28,496 nucleotides of DNA from Gammaproteobacteria bacterium UBA5078 (lineage in GTDB: Bacteria; Pseudomonadota; Gammaproteobacteria; Pseudomonadales; Pseudohongiellaceae). Of the stretch, positions 1 through 6,547 are shown one piece after another. Location: NCBI GenBank assembly GCA_002416505.1, contig DIAM01000022.1:57362-85857 (forward strand), read 5' to 3'. The position numbers were made by a program, and so were the translations under genes. The stretch's first letter is position 1. Each line of letters begins with the position of its first letter. The notes beneath the pieces were generated by a model that did not search any database, was not told where the DNA came from, and was given only the letters and a program-made list of their open reading frames with translations.

Positions 1-46
1 AAGTTACTCTGACCCCTTTGATATTTCTCTGACCCCTTTGATATTT
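1..46. repeat. Dispersed repeat cluster A (two direct copies)
   Basis: Two copies of the window's dispersed repeat lie here in the same orientation: AAGTTACTCTGACCCCTTTG at 1-20 continuing to AT at 22, and a copy lacking the first bases at 27-46. The second copy runs into the TAA stop (45-47, minus strand) of the TetR gene. The window begins exactly at the repeat, so an inverted partner could lie to the left. It belongs to the same family as 1374-1468, 3521-3599 and 6439-6547. Confidence 0.9.
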
Positions 47-620
47 AGGCTAGACTGGCAAAGGCGTCGTCGATCAAGGCCTTGATGTTCGCTTTGCCAT
101 CCGTTGCTCTGGAGTAGGCCTTCAGTCCCATCAATTGCATCTGCAGGAAGCTTGCTACTCGTTGAGGTTCTCTGCCCTCATCGAGGGCGCCTTCCTGTTG
201 AGCCTTCGTAACGAGCTGCGCGAATGCTGTCTCGATGGTTTTTAGTAGGCGTTTGGCCTCTGCGAGCAACTCGGCGTTGTCTTGAGTCAGTTCCGCGACG
301 GTTTTCGCGAGCATGCACATATCGCTAGGGCTGCTGCCTTTCTTGGCACTCACACTTTCCGTAATAAATGCTTTCAATGCGTCGAGGGGCGGCGAAGTCG
401 CGGCGTGTGCGGCTAGGCGCTCAAGGCTCGCGTTGGCATAGAACTGCAGGGTTTCCTTGAAGAGCCCCTCTTTGCTACCAAAACTCGCATAGATGCTGCC
501 GGGACGCAGGTCGATGACGTCTTGCAGATTGCGCATCGAGGTGGCATGGAAGCCTTTCTCCCAGAATAGCTGCGTCGCCTTCTTGATGGTCTCTTGGCGG
601 TCGTGTCTCGCAGTGCTCAT
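45..620 (-). CDS. TetR/AcrR family transcriptional regulator
   Basis: A 191-residue protein with the typical TetR layout. The N-terminal helix-turn-helix occupies about residues 8-50, with the family pattern A..LFWEKGFHATSM then GSIYASFGSKEGLF. An all-helical ligand and dimerisation domain follows. A longer reading from 644 is possible, but the ATG at 620 has AAGGGG about 7 bases upstream and gives the usual short N-terminus, so I chose 620. The gene is divergent from an AhpD-like oxidoreductase gene, and three matching 16-bp palindromes sit between them, which suggests that it represses itself and that neighbour. The ligand is unknown; the partner suggests an electrophile, peroxide or thiol-reactive compound (inference). 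The stop codon lies inside a dispersed repeat. Confidence 0.93.
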   Translation of the reverse strand: MSTARHDRQETIKKATQLFWEKGFHATSMRNLQDVIDLRPGSIYASFGSKEGLFKETLQFYANASLERLAAHAATSPPLDALKAFITESVSAKKGSSPSDMCMLAKTVAELTQDNAELLAEAKRLLKTIETAFAQLVTKAQQEGALDEGREPQRVASFLQMQLMGLKAYSRATDGKANIKALIDDAFASLA

Positions 621-644
621 TTGCAATCCCCTTGATGTGCCCAT

Positions 645-660
645 TTGAGCAGTCGTTCAA
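645..660. promoter_or_regulatory. TetR-type operator copy 1
   Basis: TTGAGCAGTCGTTCAA is a 16-bp imperfect palindrome (TTGARC-N4-GYTCAA). It is 24 bases upstream of the TetR start and overlaps the base after a possible minus-strand -10 (TAATAT, complement of 660-665), so bound protein would cover the likely transcript start of the regulator. Two sister copies lie at 668-683 and 705-720. Confidence 0.75.
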
Positions 661-667
661 TATTATC

Positions 668-683
668 TTGAACAGTCGCTCAA
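668..683. promoter_or_regulatory. TetR-type operator copy 2, overlapping the -35 of the AhpD-like gene
   Basis: TTGAACAGTCGCTCAA matches the complement of copy 1 at 14 of 16 bases. Its first six bases, TTGAAC, also read as a plus-strand -35 spaced 17 bases from TAGTAT (691-696). Binding here would block that promoter and would lie between the -35 and -10 of the possible minus-strand promoter. Confidence 0.75.
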
Positions 684-696
684 GTCCAGTTAGTAT
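668..696 (+). promoter_or_regulatory. Candidate sigma-70 promoter for the AhpD-like gene
   Basis: TTGAAC (668-673), 17 bases, TAGTAT (691-696). Both hexamers are close to TTGACA and TATAAT with ideal spacing. Transcription would start near 703, at the edge of the third palindrome, about 90 bases before the ATG at 793. Confidence 0.55.
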
Positions 697-704
697 GGCC
701 CGCA

Positions 705-720
705 TTGAACAAGTGTTCAA
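705..720. promoter_or_regulatory. TetR-type operator copy 3
   Basis: TTGAACAAGTGTTCAA is a 7-2-7 inverted repeat with perfect arms, the most symmetrical of the three copies. It lies just downstream of the expected start point of the AhpD-like transcript. Start-to-start distances to the other copies are 37 and 60 bp. Confidence 0.75.
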
Positions 721-792
721 GTCGATTCACGAAGGGGCCGGCGAAGTGCCGTCCCCTTGAAACGCTCAATTTAACTAGACTAGGAGAGAAAA

Positions 793-1347
793 ATGACAAA
801 GTTGACCATACGTGACTTAGATAGCGCGCCACAGCAGAGCCGACCACTACTGGAGGCCTCCCTGAAGGCCAACGGCCGCATTCCCGGGTTGCATGGTGTG
901 TTGGCTAGCGCGCCTGGGCTTCTGGAAGGCTATCAAACTCTGCATAAGCTCTTTGTTGATTCCTCTTTCAATACCGACGAGATCACCGTGGTATGGCAGA
1001 CCATCAATGTTGAGCACGAGTGCCACTACTGTGTGCCCGCTCATACCGGAATTGCTCACATGATGAAGGTCGACCAAGGCCTAATTGATGCGCTTAGAGA
1101 CAGCACCGCAATGCCGACTCCGAAGCTTCAAGCCCTCCACGACACGACCCTAGCGATTGTGCGTAAGCGCGGCTATCTGAGTGATGAAGAGGTGGCAGCG
1201 TTCTTTGCGGCGGGCTATGAGGAGAGACAATTGCTAGAGATCATTCTGGGCTTGTCGCAAAAAATCATTAGCAATTACGTCAATCACATTGCCAACACGC
1301 CAGTGGATAAGGTGTTTGAGAAGTATGCGTGGCAGAAGAAGGCATAA
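793..1347 (+). CDS. AhpD-like / carboxymuconolactone decarboxylase family protein
   Basis: A 184-residue all-helical protein of the CMD/AhpD family. The signature EHECHYCVPAH at residues 74-84 contains the redox pair C77 and C80 plus H84, matching the E..C..C...H active site of alkylhydroperoxidase AhpD-type proteins. Family members reduce peroxides or act as small thiol-disulfide enzymes; a few are decarboxylases, but the intact CxxC favours redox activity. The start is well supported by AGGAG (782-786) before the ATG. It is divergent from a TetR gene and probably controlled by it through three palindromes upstream. It ends 27 bases before a repeat cluster that could terminate transcription. 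The substrate cannot be told from sequence. Confidence 0.9.
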   Translation: MTKLTIRDLDSAPQQSRPLLEASLKANGRIPGLHGVLASAPGLLEGYQTLHKLFVDSSFNTDEITVVWQTINVEHECHYCVPAHTGIAHMMKVDQGLIDALRDSTAMPTPKLQALHDTTLAIVRKRGYLSDEEVAAFFAAGYEERQLLEIILGLSQKIISNYVNHIANTPVDKVFEKYAWQKKA

Positions 1348-1373
1348 GCGCTTCTAGCCAGGTAGGTAGGTGC

Positions 1374-1468
1374 GATCAAGAGGGTCAGAGTAACTTGAAA
1401 AATCAAACTACTCTGACCCCTTTGATCAATCAAAGGGGCATGATCAAATTACTCTGACCCCTTTGGTC
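1374..1468. repeat. Dispersed repeat cluster B (inverted pair plus extra copy)
   Basis: A 24-base left arm (1374-1397) and a right arm (1404-1427) form a hairpin with two mismatched positions around a six-base A-rich loop (1398-1403). A partial left arm ATCAAAGGGG follows (1429-1438), then another right-arm copy (1442-1468). The last copy overlaps the TGA stop (1467-1469) of the minus-strand M20 gene. The cluster fills the convergent gap between the AhpD-like and M20 genes. Arm order and loop composition repeat those of cluster D at 6467-6547. The hairpin could act as a terminator in both directions, though it lacks a clean T run. Confidence 0.9.
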
Positions 1469-3110
1469 ATTCTGGCTTGTTTAGGCCGGCCCAGCTGTAA
1501 AGCGTCATGGCGACGGACTTCTCGCTGTCGGCCATTCCCCATGTGCCGCCAGCGCCTTCGACGACATAGAACTCGTTAGCTGAGTGGGAGTTGCCACCGC
1601 TGCCTACCATGCCACTGGCGATGGGGATGTTGAGCACATCGCCCGAGAACAGATAGGCGGGCCAATAGCCACCTAGCATAGTCTCATCGGAGGACAACTC
1701 ATTTGGGGCCATGCCAAAGGCGGCGCGCATCTCATTCGCGGCCACGTGCAGGTCACTGTCGTTGGTGACTTTCGCCCAGGGCACATCGCCGACCACATTG
1801 ATCTCGACATCTTCATAGCCATGCTTGTCCAAGTGAGTGCGTAGCTTATCTACGATGTCCATGCCGTCTTGTGCTGGCAGATAGCGGAAGTTGTGTTTAG
1901 ACACGATGCGGTTGGGCAGAATGGCGCCCGAGCCACCTTCGAACATATTACCGCCCCAGATGCCGTCGAGGTTCATCGAGGTGCCATAGCGGCGCATCTT
2001 GGTGACCTCATAGGGGTCGTCGGCGATGAAGCGGGCCACGCCCAGATTGGTAGCCGCCAGATCCACATTGAAGTTCTCTGCAGATTTGCGCAGGCGCTCA
2101 TCCTCCGCCGCAGTCAGGGGTTCGATGTCGTCGTAGAAACCATCGATCATGACCTTGTTGCCAGTCTCATCCACAAGTGTGCTGAGCATCTGAATATGAC
2201 GCCAGGCGGGCGCATCGACGGAGCGCTTATTGCCGCCGTGGATGTTGCTGTAGTTCGGGCCGCGGCCCCAGCTCTCGCCACTGGTGATGAGCTCGACGAA
2301 TACACAGCCTTCCGACCCGCCGCCGCCCCACATGGCATCGGCGCCGGCGAATAATTCAGGATGTTCACGCACGAATTTTCGATAGCCGATCGACATGCGT
2401 TCCTCGTCACCCTCGGCGACGAAGATCAAATTTACGGGTAACTTCCCGGTAGTCGCCTTGATTGACATCATCGCGTTCCAAAATGCCATTTGACGACCCT
2501 TAGAGTTTGCGGTGCCGCGGCCAATCATCACGAGGGGGAAGGGGGCTTGTGGCATTAGTTCCGCCGCGAAGGGAGGTGCCTTCCATAGGTCGGGCTGTGT
2601 GATGGGCATGGTGTCATACATCCAGTACACCACCAGAGTCTTCTCGGCGCCCTCGTCGCATTTCGCATAGACCACCGGGTTGCCCTGCTGACCCCATTCG
2701 GTTATGCCGACGTCATAGACTGTAGTCTCCTGGCAGCCGAGTTGATCGAAGAAGCCCTCCACCATATAGGCAGATTCCTGAATGCCTTCACCGGTGTTCG
2801 AGATGCTGGGTTGTTGGATCCATTTCTGCAAGTTGATGACGTGCTGGTCGATGTTCTCGTCGATGTAGGCAAACACCTCCTTGAGGTCGTCGTTGTGTAC
2901 TAGGCTCATATCGATATCGGTAGTGGTGTCGCCATGGGGACGGATGCCCAAGGGTTTCGCTACCGGTGCGGGCGCCGCTGCGGATGCGGTGCTAGAAGAC
3001 AATGCGCTTGGCGCACTGCTCTGTACTGGATCGTCGCTACACGCGGAGAGCAACACAGCGCTACTCGCGAGTAAGGGTAGCAAAGGTAATTGCTTGAATT
3101 TTTTCATCAT
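1467..3110 (-). CDS. M20-family metallohydrolase-like lipoprotein with altered metal site
   Basis: A 547-residue protein. A lipoprotein signal with lipobox LSAC (lipidated C24) starts at the ATG at 3110, which has AGGAG 10 bases upstream; a longer open frame to 3305 lacks this support. The fold matches M20 peptidases/deacylases: strand and WMYDTMP near 163-169, GRGTANSKG at 198-206, AEGDEE at 232-237, and SHSANE near 508-513. The usual zinc ligand His of 'GHYD' is M164 and the bridging Asp of 'GRG..D.KG' is N202. GGGGSEG at 262-268 lacks the usual later acidic ligand, while E236/E237 and H509 remain. It may bind metal differently or work as a non-canonical hydrolase or binding protein (inference). 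It is probably envelope-anchored and monocistronic. Confidence 0.85.
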   Translation of the reverse strand: MMKKFKQLPLLPLLASSAVLLSACSDDPVQSSAPSALSSSTASAAAPAPVAKPLGIRPHGDTTTDIDMSLVHNDDLKEVFAYIDENIDQHVINLQKWIQQPSISNTGEGIQESAYMVEGFFDQLGCQETTVYDVGITEWGQQGNPVVYAKCDEGAEKTLVVYWMYDTMPITQPDLWKAPPFAAELMPQAPFPLVMIGRGTANSKGRQMAFWNAMMSIKATTGKLPVNLIFVAEGDEERMSIGYRKFVREHPELFAGADAMWGGGGSEGCVFVELITSGESWGRGPNYSNIHGGNKRSVDAPAWRHIQMLSTLVDETGNKVMIDGFYDDIEPLTAAEDERLRKSAENFNVDLAATNLGVARFIADDPYEVTKMRRYGTSMNLDGIWGGNMFEGGSGAILPNRIVSKHNFRYLPAQDGMDIVDKLRTHLDKHGYEDVEINVVGDVPWAKVTNDSDLHVAANEMRAAFGMAPNELSSDETMLGGYWPAYLFSGDVLNIPIASGMVGSGGNSHSANEFYVVEGAGGTWGMADSEKSVAMTLYSWAGLNKPE

Positions 3111-3344
3111 GCTCACTTCTCTCCTATGACGGAAGTCTAGTAAATCGGAAGTACTGTGGGAGCAGCCAAAGGGCATGCTCGTGAGGCGAAAATTCATCCA
3201 CGCATAGCGACTGACTGTTCGTCGTTCAATAACGAAACACGGGGCTAGATCGCGAGACGGAACACGAAGGCTTAAGCAGAAAGCGTACCAAGCACGGGCA
3301 TGCATTGCTTGTGAGTACTGCCGTAGTCTGGCGGCGAGAAGAAA

Positions 3345-3362
3345 AATGAAATAGCTTTCATT
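3345..3362. promoter_or_regulatory. 18-bp palindrome, candidate operator
   Basis: AATGAAATAGCTTTCATT is a perfect 7-4-7 inverted repeat. Its centre is exactly 21 bp from the centre of the next palindrome (3366-3383), so both would lie on the same helix face. It lies about 235 bases upstream of the M20 start. The binding protein is unknown. Confidence 0.4.
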
Positions 3363-3365
3363 ATG

Positions 3366-3383
3366 TTACGGATAAATCCGTAA
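3366..3383. promoter_or_regulatory. 18-bp palindrome, candidate operator
   Basis: TTACGGATAAATCCGTAA is a perfect 8-2-8 inverted repeat, three bases from the previous palindrome but with a different sequence. It may be a second regulator site or part of a small repeat. No regulator gene is adjacent. Confidence 0.4.
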
Positions 3384-3456
3384 GTATGTGTGAGGCGTTT
3401 TAAGGATAGTGCAGGAGTTGTTTTGCACACAGTTGGTGCGCAGTTTTTTAGCCTCG

Positions 3457-3474
3457 ATGCACGGCATAGTGCAT
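3457..3474. repeat. 18-bp inverted repeat
   Basis: ATGCAC-N6-GTGCAT is a perfect 6-6-6 inverted repeat in the same gap. It could be an operator or an RNA hairpin; nothing else supports either reading. Confidence 0.3.
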
Positions 3475-3520
3475 GTTCGCTGCGGTGGTGCCCAATGAGT
3501 GTGCGTTTCCGGCGATAATA

Positions 3521-3599
3521 AAAGGGGTCAGAGCAACTTTGTCGCCACTGAGAGTTACGCTCCTAAGTTGCCCTAGGATTAAGTTGCTCCGGCCCATTT
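3521..3599. repeat. Dispersed repeat cluster C (diverged inverted pair)
   Basis: AAAGGGGTCAGAGCAACTTT (3521-3540) differs from the main repeat core by T to C in GAGTAACTT. A diverged right arm, AAGTTGCTCCGGCCCATTT, lies at 3581-3599 in inverted orientation, about 40 bases away. The T to C change is matched in both arms (GCAA/TTGC), which fits pairing between them. The cluster sits seven bases downstream of the stop of the minus-strand TonB receptor gene. Confidence 0.8.
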
Positions 3600-3606
3600 G
3601 TTTTTC

Positions 3607-5748
3607 TCAGAAACGGTAGTTCAAGCCCAGTGAGGCGGTACGCGGCTTGTTGGGGCGAGCACCGTCAGGGTCTCTAGAGACAATTTGTTGTTCATCGAAC
3701 AAGTTCTCGACTTTCAAGAATGCTTGCAGTTTTTCGGTAATGCTATAGCGACTAATTAGGTCCATCACGAACAGTGAGTCGGTAGTGCTTCTGGCTCCAG
3801 TGGCGCGGTTACAGCTCACGCTGACACACTGATCATCGATGAATTTCGCGACGAGATAATTGTTCCAGCCGCTGCTGTGTTCGAGGCCGGAGCGTAAACT
3901 AAATAAGTGCTCTGGCACATCCTTGAGTAGGTCTCCACTGCGAACGCCTGTAACGGAGTTATCGCGATTAATGCGGGCATCGGTCCATGTGTAGGCTAGG
4001 TCGAGGGGGATATTGAAATTCGAAGTTGCGAACGATGTGCTCGCCTGTAGCTCAAGCCCTGAGATTGTCGCGGACCCTGTCTTGTAAGTGCCAGTTGTCT
4101 CGCCATTACTACAGGGGCTTGCCAGAGAGCAGTTCTCAGATTTATTCGAGAAATCACTATAGAAGGCGATGCCCTCTAGGAACCAGTTGTTGTTGGCGTA
4201 GCGTAAGCCGGTTTCCCAGTTAGTACTAGTCTCCGGTGCGTCGATCTCCTGCGCACCTGCGCCTAGGGGGGAGAATCCGCGATGGACTCCGCCAAGTAGT
4301 TGCCACTGCGTACTTAGCTCATAGGTAAAGGAAGCACCGGGCAGGAATTCCTCCGTGCTATTGCTCGCACGAACACCTAGAACGCTTCGGTCTGTAGCAT
4401 TGTAACGCTGCTCGATGGTATCTACGTCTTCATATCGAAGTGCAGCGTTTAGGCTAAGGCGTTGGCTAACCTGCCACTGGTCGACTAACCACAAGCTTAT
4501 TGCCTCAGAGCTGCCTACGCGGTTGTCACTAGCCCCAGGAAGCAAGGTGTTGCGATACTGGAGTGCCCCGTTGACTTGGTCATACAGTTCAACTTCCTGA
4601 TAACGATCGACCTCGTCTGCATGGCTGCGCGCGCCAAACTGTATCTGGTGGTCTTGCATGCTTAGCGCAAAATTGAGTTCGACGCTTTCCGATTCGTAGT
4701 AGCGATTATTGTGTTTATACCGTAAACCCGAGCGGTCAACTGTGCCGTCAAGTATTCCCTGAGCGGTTGCGTCGCCATTGTTGGCGGCATCTATCAATGT
4801 AGAGCCCCCATCGAGCTTGAACCAATCGCGGTGGAAGTTGTTGCGGTAGACGAGCGCGGTAGCGCTTAGGCTTTCGCTCAGGTCAATGCTGTAGGACGCC
4901 TGCGCGCCATCGTGTTGATTGTCCATCGCGTCTATAGAGGTCAACCCGTAACGTCGATTCTCGTCCTGCTCGAAGTCGACATCGGTGAGACCTAGATAGG
5001 TCTCGTTAGAAGTCTCTTCGGAGTATTGGACCTTCAAAAAGAGGCGTTGCTTAGGTCCTTCGCCCTGCGATTCCCACGCGAGCTTCGCGACATAGTCGGC
5101 TATCTCGAACCCCGCCTCGTCTCCAGCGCGATCGATTTGTTTGAATCCTTCGCCATCGCGCTGAACGGTTTCAACAAGCCATGCTAATCCGTCGGTCTCG
5201 GAGCCGACCCAGCCGTGCAGATCGCTAGAGCCGCGCTCGTCCGCACTCAGCTGCAACGAGCCGCTAGTTCGCTCGGGAGTAGGGGTGGATACAAGGTTGA
5301 GTACGCCACCTGTTGTTTGCGGGCCATAGCGCAGCAAGGGAGCTCCCTTGAGCACCTCGACAGCTGTTTGCCGCGCGGCGGTGGGGAAATAATAGGCCGA
5401 AGGATCGGCATAGGGCGCAGGTGCTATCATGACACCGTCTTCTAACAAGGTGATTTTACTGCTGCGTTCGGAGGTGGCTCCGCGTATGCCAATATTTGGT
5501 CTTAGGCCCGCGCCATCTTCCTCACGAATATAGATGCCTGGAACAGTCTTGAGAAGTTGGTTGATATCCGTTGCGGCTTCGATGCGCACCTGTTCCTGCC
5601 CGATGACAGAGCCGGAGCCTGCGACACGTCGCGCGTCTTCACGACTGCCAATGATCAGGACCTCTTCCTGTGCAAGTGTAGGGGCGCTAGCGGCTGCCAA
5701 GGCGAGGGCGATAGCGCTAAACAGGGAGCTTCGGGAAGACGATAACAT
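3607..5748 (-). CDS. FecA-like TonB-dependent outer-membrane receptor
   Basis: A 713-residue outer-membrane receptor. A signal peptide is cleaved near A26/Q27, followed by a short TonB-box-like stretch (EEVLIIG). The plug carries GLRPNIGIRG at 81-90, LLEDGVMIAPAPYADPSAY and LKGAPLLRYGPQTTGGVLN, the pattern of FecA-type ferric-dicitrate/siderophore receptors. A 22-strand-type barrel ends in LGLNYRF with terminal Phe. Two Cys pairs (C-x6-C and C-x5-C) look like loop disulfides. GAGGA lies six bases before the ATG. A Fur-box-like site (5807-5825) lies upstream, which supports an iron-chelate substrate, but the ligand is inferred. No FecR/FecI signalling pair is nearby and the N-terminus lacks a signalling extension. 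Confidence 0.9.
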   Translation of the reverse strand: MLSSSRSSLFSAIALALAAASAPTLAQEEVLIIGSREDARRVAGSGSVIGQEQVRIEAATDINQLLKTVPGIYIREEDGAGLRPNIGIRGATSERSSKITLLEDGVMIAPAPYADPSAYYFPTAARQTAVEVLKGAPLLRYGPQTTGGVLNLVSTPTPERTSGSLQLSADERGSSDLHGWVGSETDGLAWLVETVQRDGEGFKQIDRAGDEAGFEIADYVAKLAWESQGEGPKQRLFLKVQYSEETSNETYLGLTDVDFEQDENRRYGLTSIDAMDNQHDGAQASYSIDLSESLSATALVYRNNFHRDWFKLDGGSTLIDAANNGDATAQGILDGTVDRSGLRYKHNNRYYESESVELNFALSMQDHQIQFGARSHADEVDRYQEVELYDQVNGALQYRNTLLPGASDNRVGSSEAISLWLVDQWQVSQRLSLNAALRYEDVDTIEQRYNATDRSVLGVRASNSTEEFLPGASFTYELSTQWQLLGGVHRGFSPLGAGAQEIDAPETSTNWETGLRYANNNWFLEGIAFYSDFSNKSENCSLASPCSNGETTGTYKTGSATISGLELQASTSFATSNFNIPLDLAYTWTDARINRDNSVTGVRSGDLLKDVPEHLFSLRSGLEHSSGWNNYLVAKFIDDQCVSVSCNRATGARSTTDSLFVMDLISRYSITEKLQAFLKVENLFDEQQIVSRDPDGARPNKPRTASLGLNYRF

Positions 5749-5806
5749 TCTAGATCCTCAATACATGGTCAAAGGGATGCCGTTGGCATCAATTACTAGA
5801 CGCAAT

Positions 5807-5825
5807 GATAATGAGATAGATTCTT
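5807..5825. promoter_or_regulatory. Candidate Fur box
   Basis: GATAATGAGATAGATTCTT matches the 19-bp Fur consensus GATAATGATAATCATTATC at 13 positions, including the first eight. It lies in the 113-bp gap between the divergent TonB receptor and STAS genes and could control both in response to iron. Confidence 0.5.
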
Positions 5826-5861
5826 ATTTGCAATAAAAATCCAATAACACAGGAGTTTGAT

Positions 5862-6230
5862 ATGTTGAAAATGCTAGACATCGGTATCGACAATGCCATC
5901 GCTTTTCGCATCTCAGGCAAAGTTACTGAAGATGATATGGAGCTCGTGTTCAGTGAGATGAAGGGTAAGATTCGCGCCTATGGCGATATAGTGCTCTATG
6001 AGCAGATCGATTCCTTCGACGGTGTCGAGCTCGCGGGTATCATCGACAAGATTCAATACCTATTCGAGATGGGCATATCCAAGATCAGCAGGGTGGCCAT
6101 AGTCACCGACAAGCAATGGGTGTCCAAGATCGTGTGTCTCGAAAACAAGATATTTAGAAATGTCGGCATGCAGTGCTTTCCGCTGGAGCAGAAGGCGGAG
6201 GCCGTCGATTTCCTCAGGAGTCGCGAATGA
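5862..6230 (+). CDS. SpoIIAA-like / STAS-SEC14-type small protein
   Basis: A 122-residue cytosolic protein resembling the SpoIIAA-like family (Pfam 'SpoIIAA-like', STAS/CRAL-TRIO type fold). Features are an N-terminal strand pair (MLDIGIDNAIAFRISGKVTEDD), a helix, an acidic YEQIDSFDGVE segment, and a strand-helix end with RVAIVTDKQWV then AEAVDFLRSRE. Members are small single-domain proteins of unknown biochemical role; some may bind lipids or partner proteins. AGGAG (5851-5855) supports the start. It overlaps the next gene by four bases (ATGA), so the two are translationally coupled, and it shares a control region with the divergent TonB receptor. Confidence 0.8.
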   Translation: MLKMLDIGIDNAIAFRISGKVTEDDMELVFSEMKGKIRAYGDIVLYEQIDSFDGVELAGIIDKIQYLFEMGISKISRVAIVTDKQWVSKIVCLENKIFRNVGMQCFPLEQKAEAVDFLRSRE

Positions 6231-6418
6231 ATGAGCTGCTGGAAACGACTATTTCCTGTCCGTACTGCGGCGAGGCGATCGACGTACTCATCGAGGCGCT
6301 GGAGCAGGAACAGGAATATATCGAAGACTGCCAGGTTTGCTGCAGCCCAATCGTGTTTACGGTGACGAGCGGGAGCGATGGCGATGCGCAGGTGTGGGTG
6401 CGGGCGGAGAATGAGTGA
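6227..6418 (+). CDS. CPXCG motif-containing cysteine-rich protein
   Basis: A 63-residue protein with CPYCG at 11-15 and DCQVCCSPI at 34-42, the signature of the Cys-rich CPXCG family (two CxxC knuckles, probably binding one metal, with a third adjacent Cys). It starts at the ATG at 6227, overlapping the STAS-like stop (ATGA), with AGGAG at 6216-6220. A longer open frame from 6173 lies inside the upstream gene and is not needed. The function of the family is unknown. The strict coupling to the SpoIIAA-like gene suggests that the two products work together. It ends just before repeat cluster D. Confidence 0.85.
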   Translation: MNELLETTISCPYCGEAIDVLIEALEQEQEYIEDCQVCCSPIVFTVTSGSDGDAQVWVRAENE

Positions 6419-6438
6419 GTGAAAGCGGGTGGGGGTCA

Positions 6439-6547
6439 ATCAAAGGGGTCAGAAGATCAAAGTGGGGATCAAAGGGGTCAGAGTAACTTGAAAATCAAGT
6501 TACTCTGACCCCTTTGATCTTATCAAGTTACTCTGACCCCTTTGATC
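6439..6547. repeat. Dispersed repeat cluster D with 24-bp perfect hairpin
   Basis: A partial left copy (6439-6453) and a degenerate one (about 6455-6467) lead into a perfect 24-bp inverted repeat: left arm 6467-6490, loop AAAAT, right arm 6496-6519. A further identical right arm follows at 6524-6547. The last base is shared with the TAG stop (6547-6549) of the minus-strand YgiQ gene. The cluster fills the convergent gap between the CPXCG and YgiQ genes. The hairpin would be very stable in RNA and could serve as a terminator or 3' protector for both transcripts. Confidence 0.95.

Larger units (their letters stand above)
3111..3606. other. Intergenic region with three inverted repeats and a repeat cluster
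   Basis: No convincing gene lies in this 496-bp gap between the M20 gene (reading away) and the end of the TonB receptor gene. It contains three 18-bp inverted repeats (3345-3362, 3366-3383, 3457-3474), several other TGCAC/GTGCA elements around 3408-3450, and repeat cluster C at 3521-3599. The first part (3111-3344) probably holds the M20 promoter and leader, but no clear -35/-10 pair was picked out. Confidence 0.7.

Noticed and set aside
3111..3305. N-terminal extension of the M20 protein
   Set aside because: The lipoprotein signal and the ribosome site both place the start at 3110.
1374..6547. Integron attC sites or a CRISPR array as the explanation of the repeats
   Set aside because: Genes between repeats are in mixed orientation with their own promoters, no integrase is seen, copies lack attC core sites, and spacing is far too irregular and long for CRISPR.
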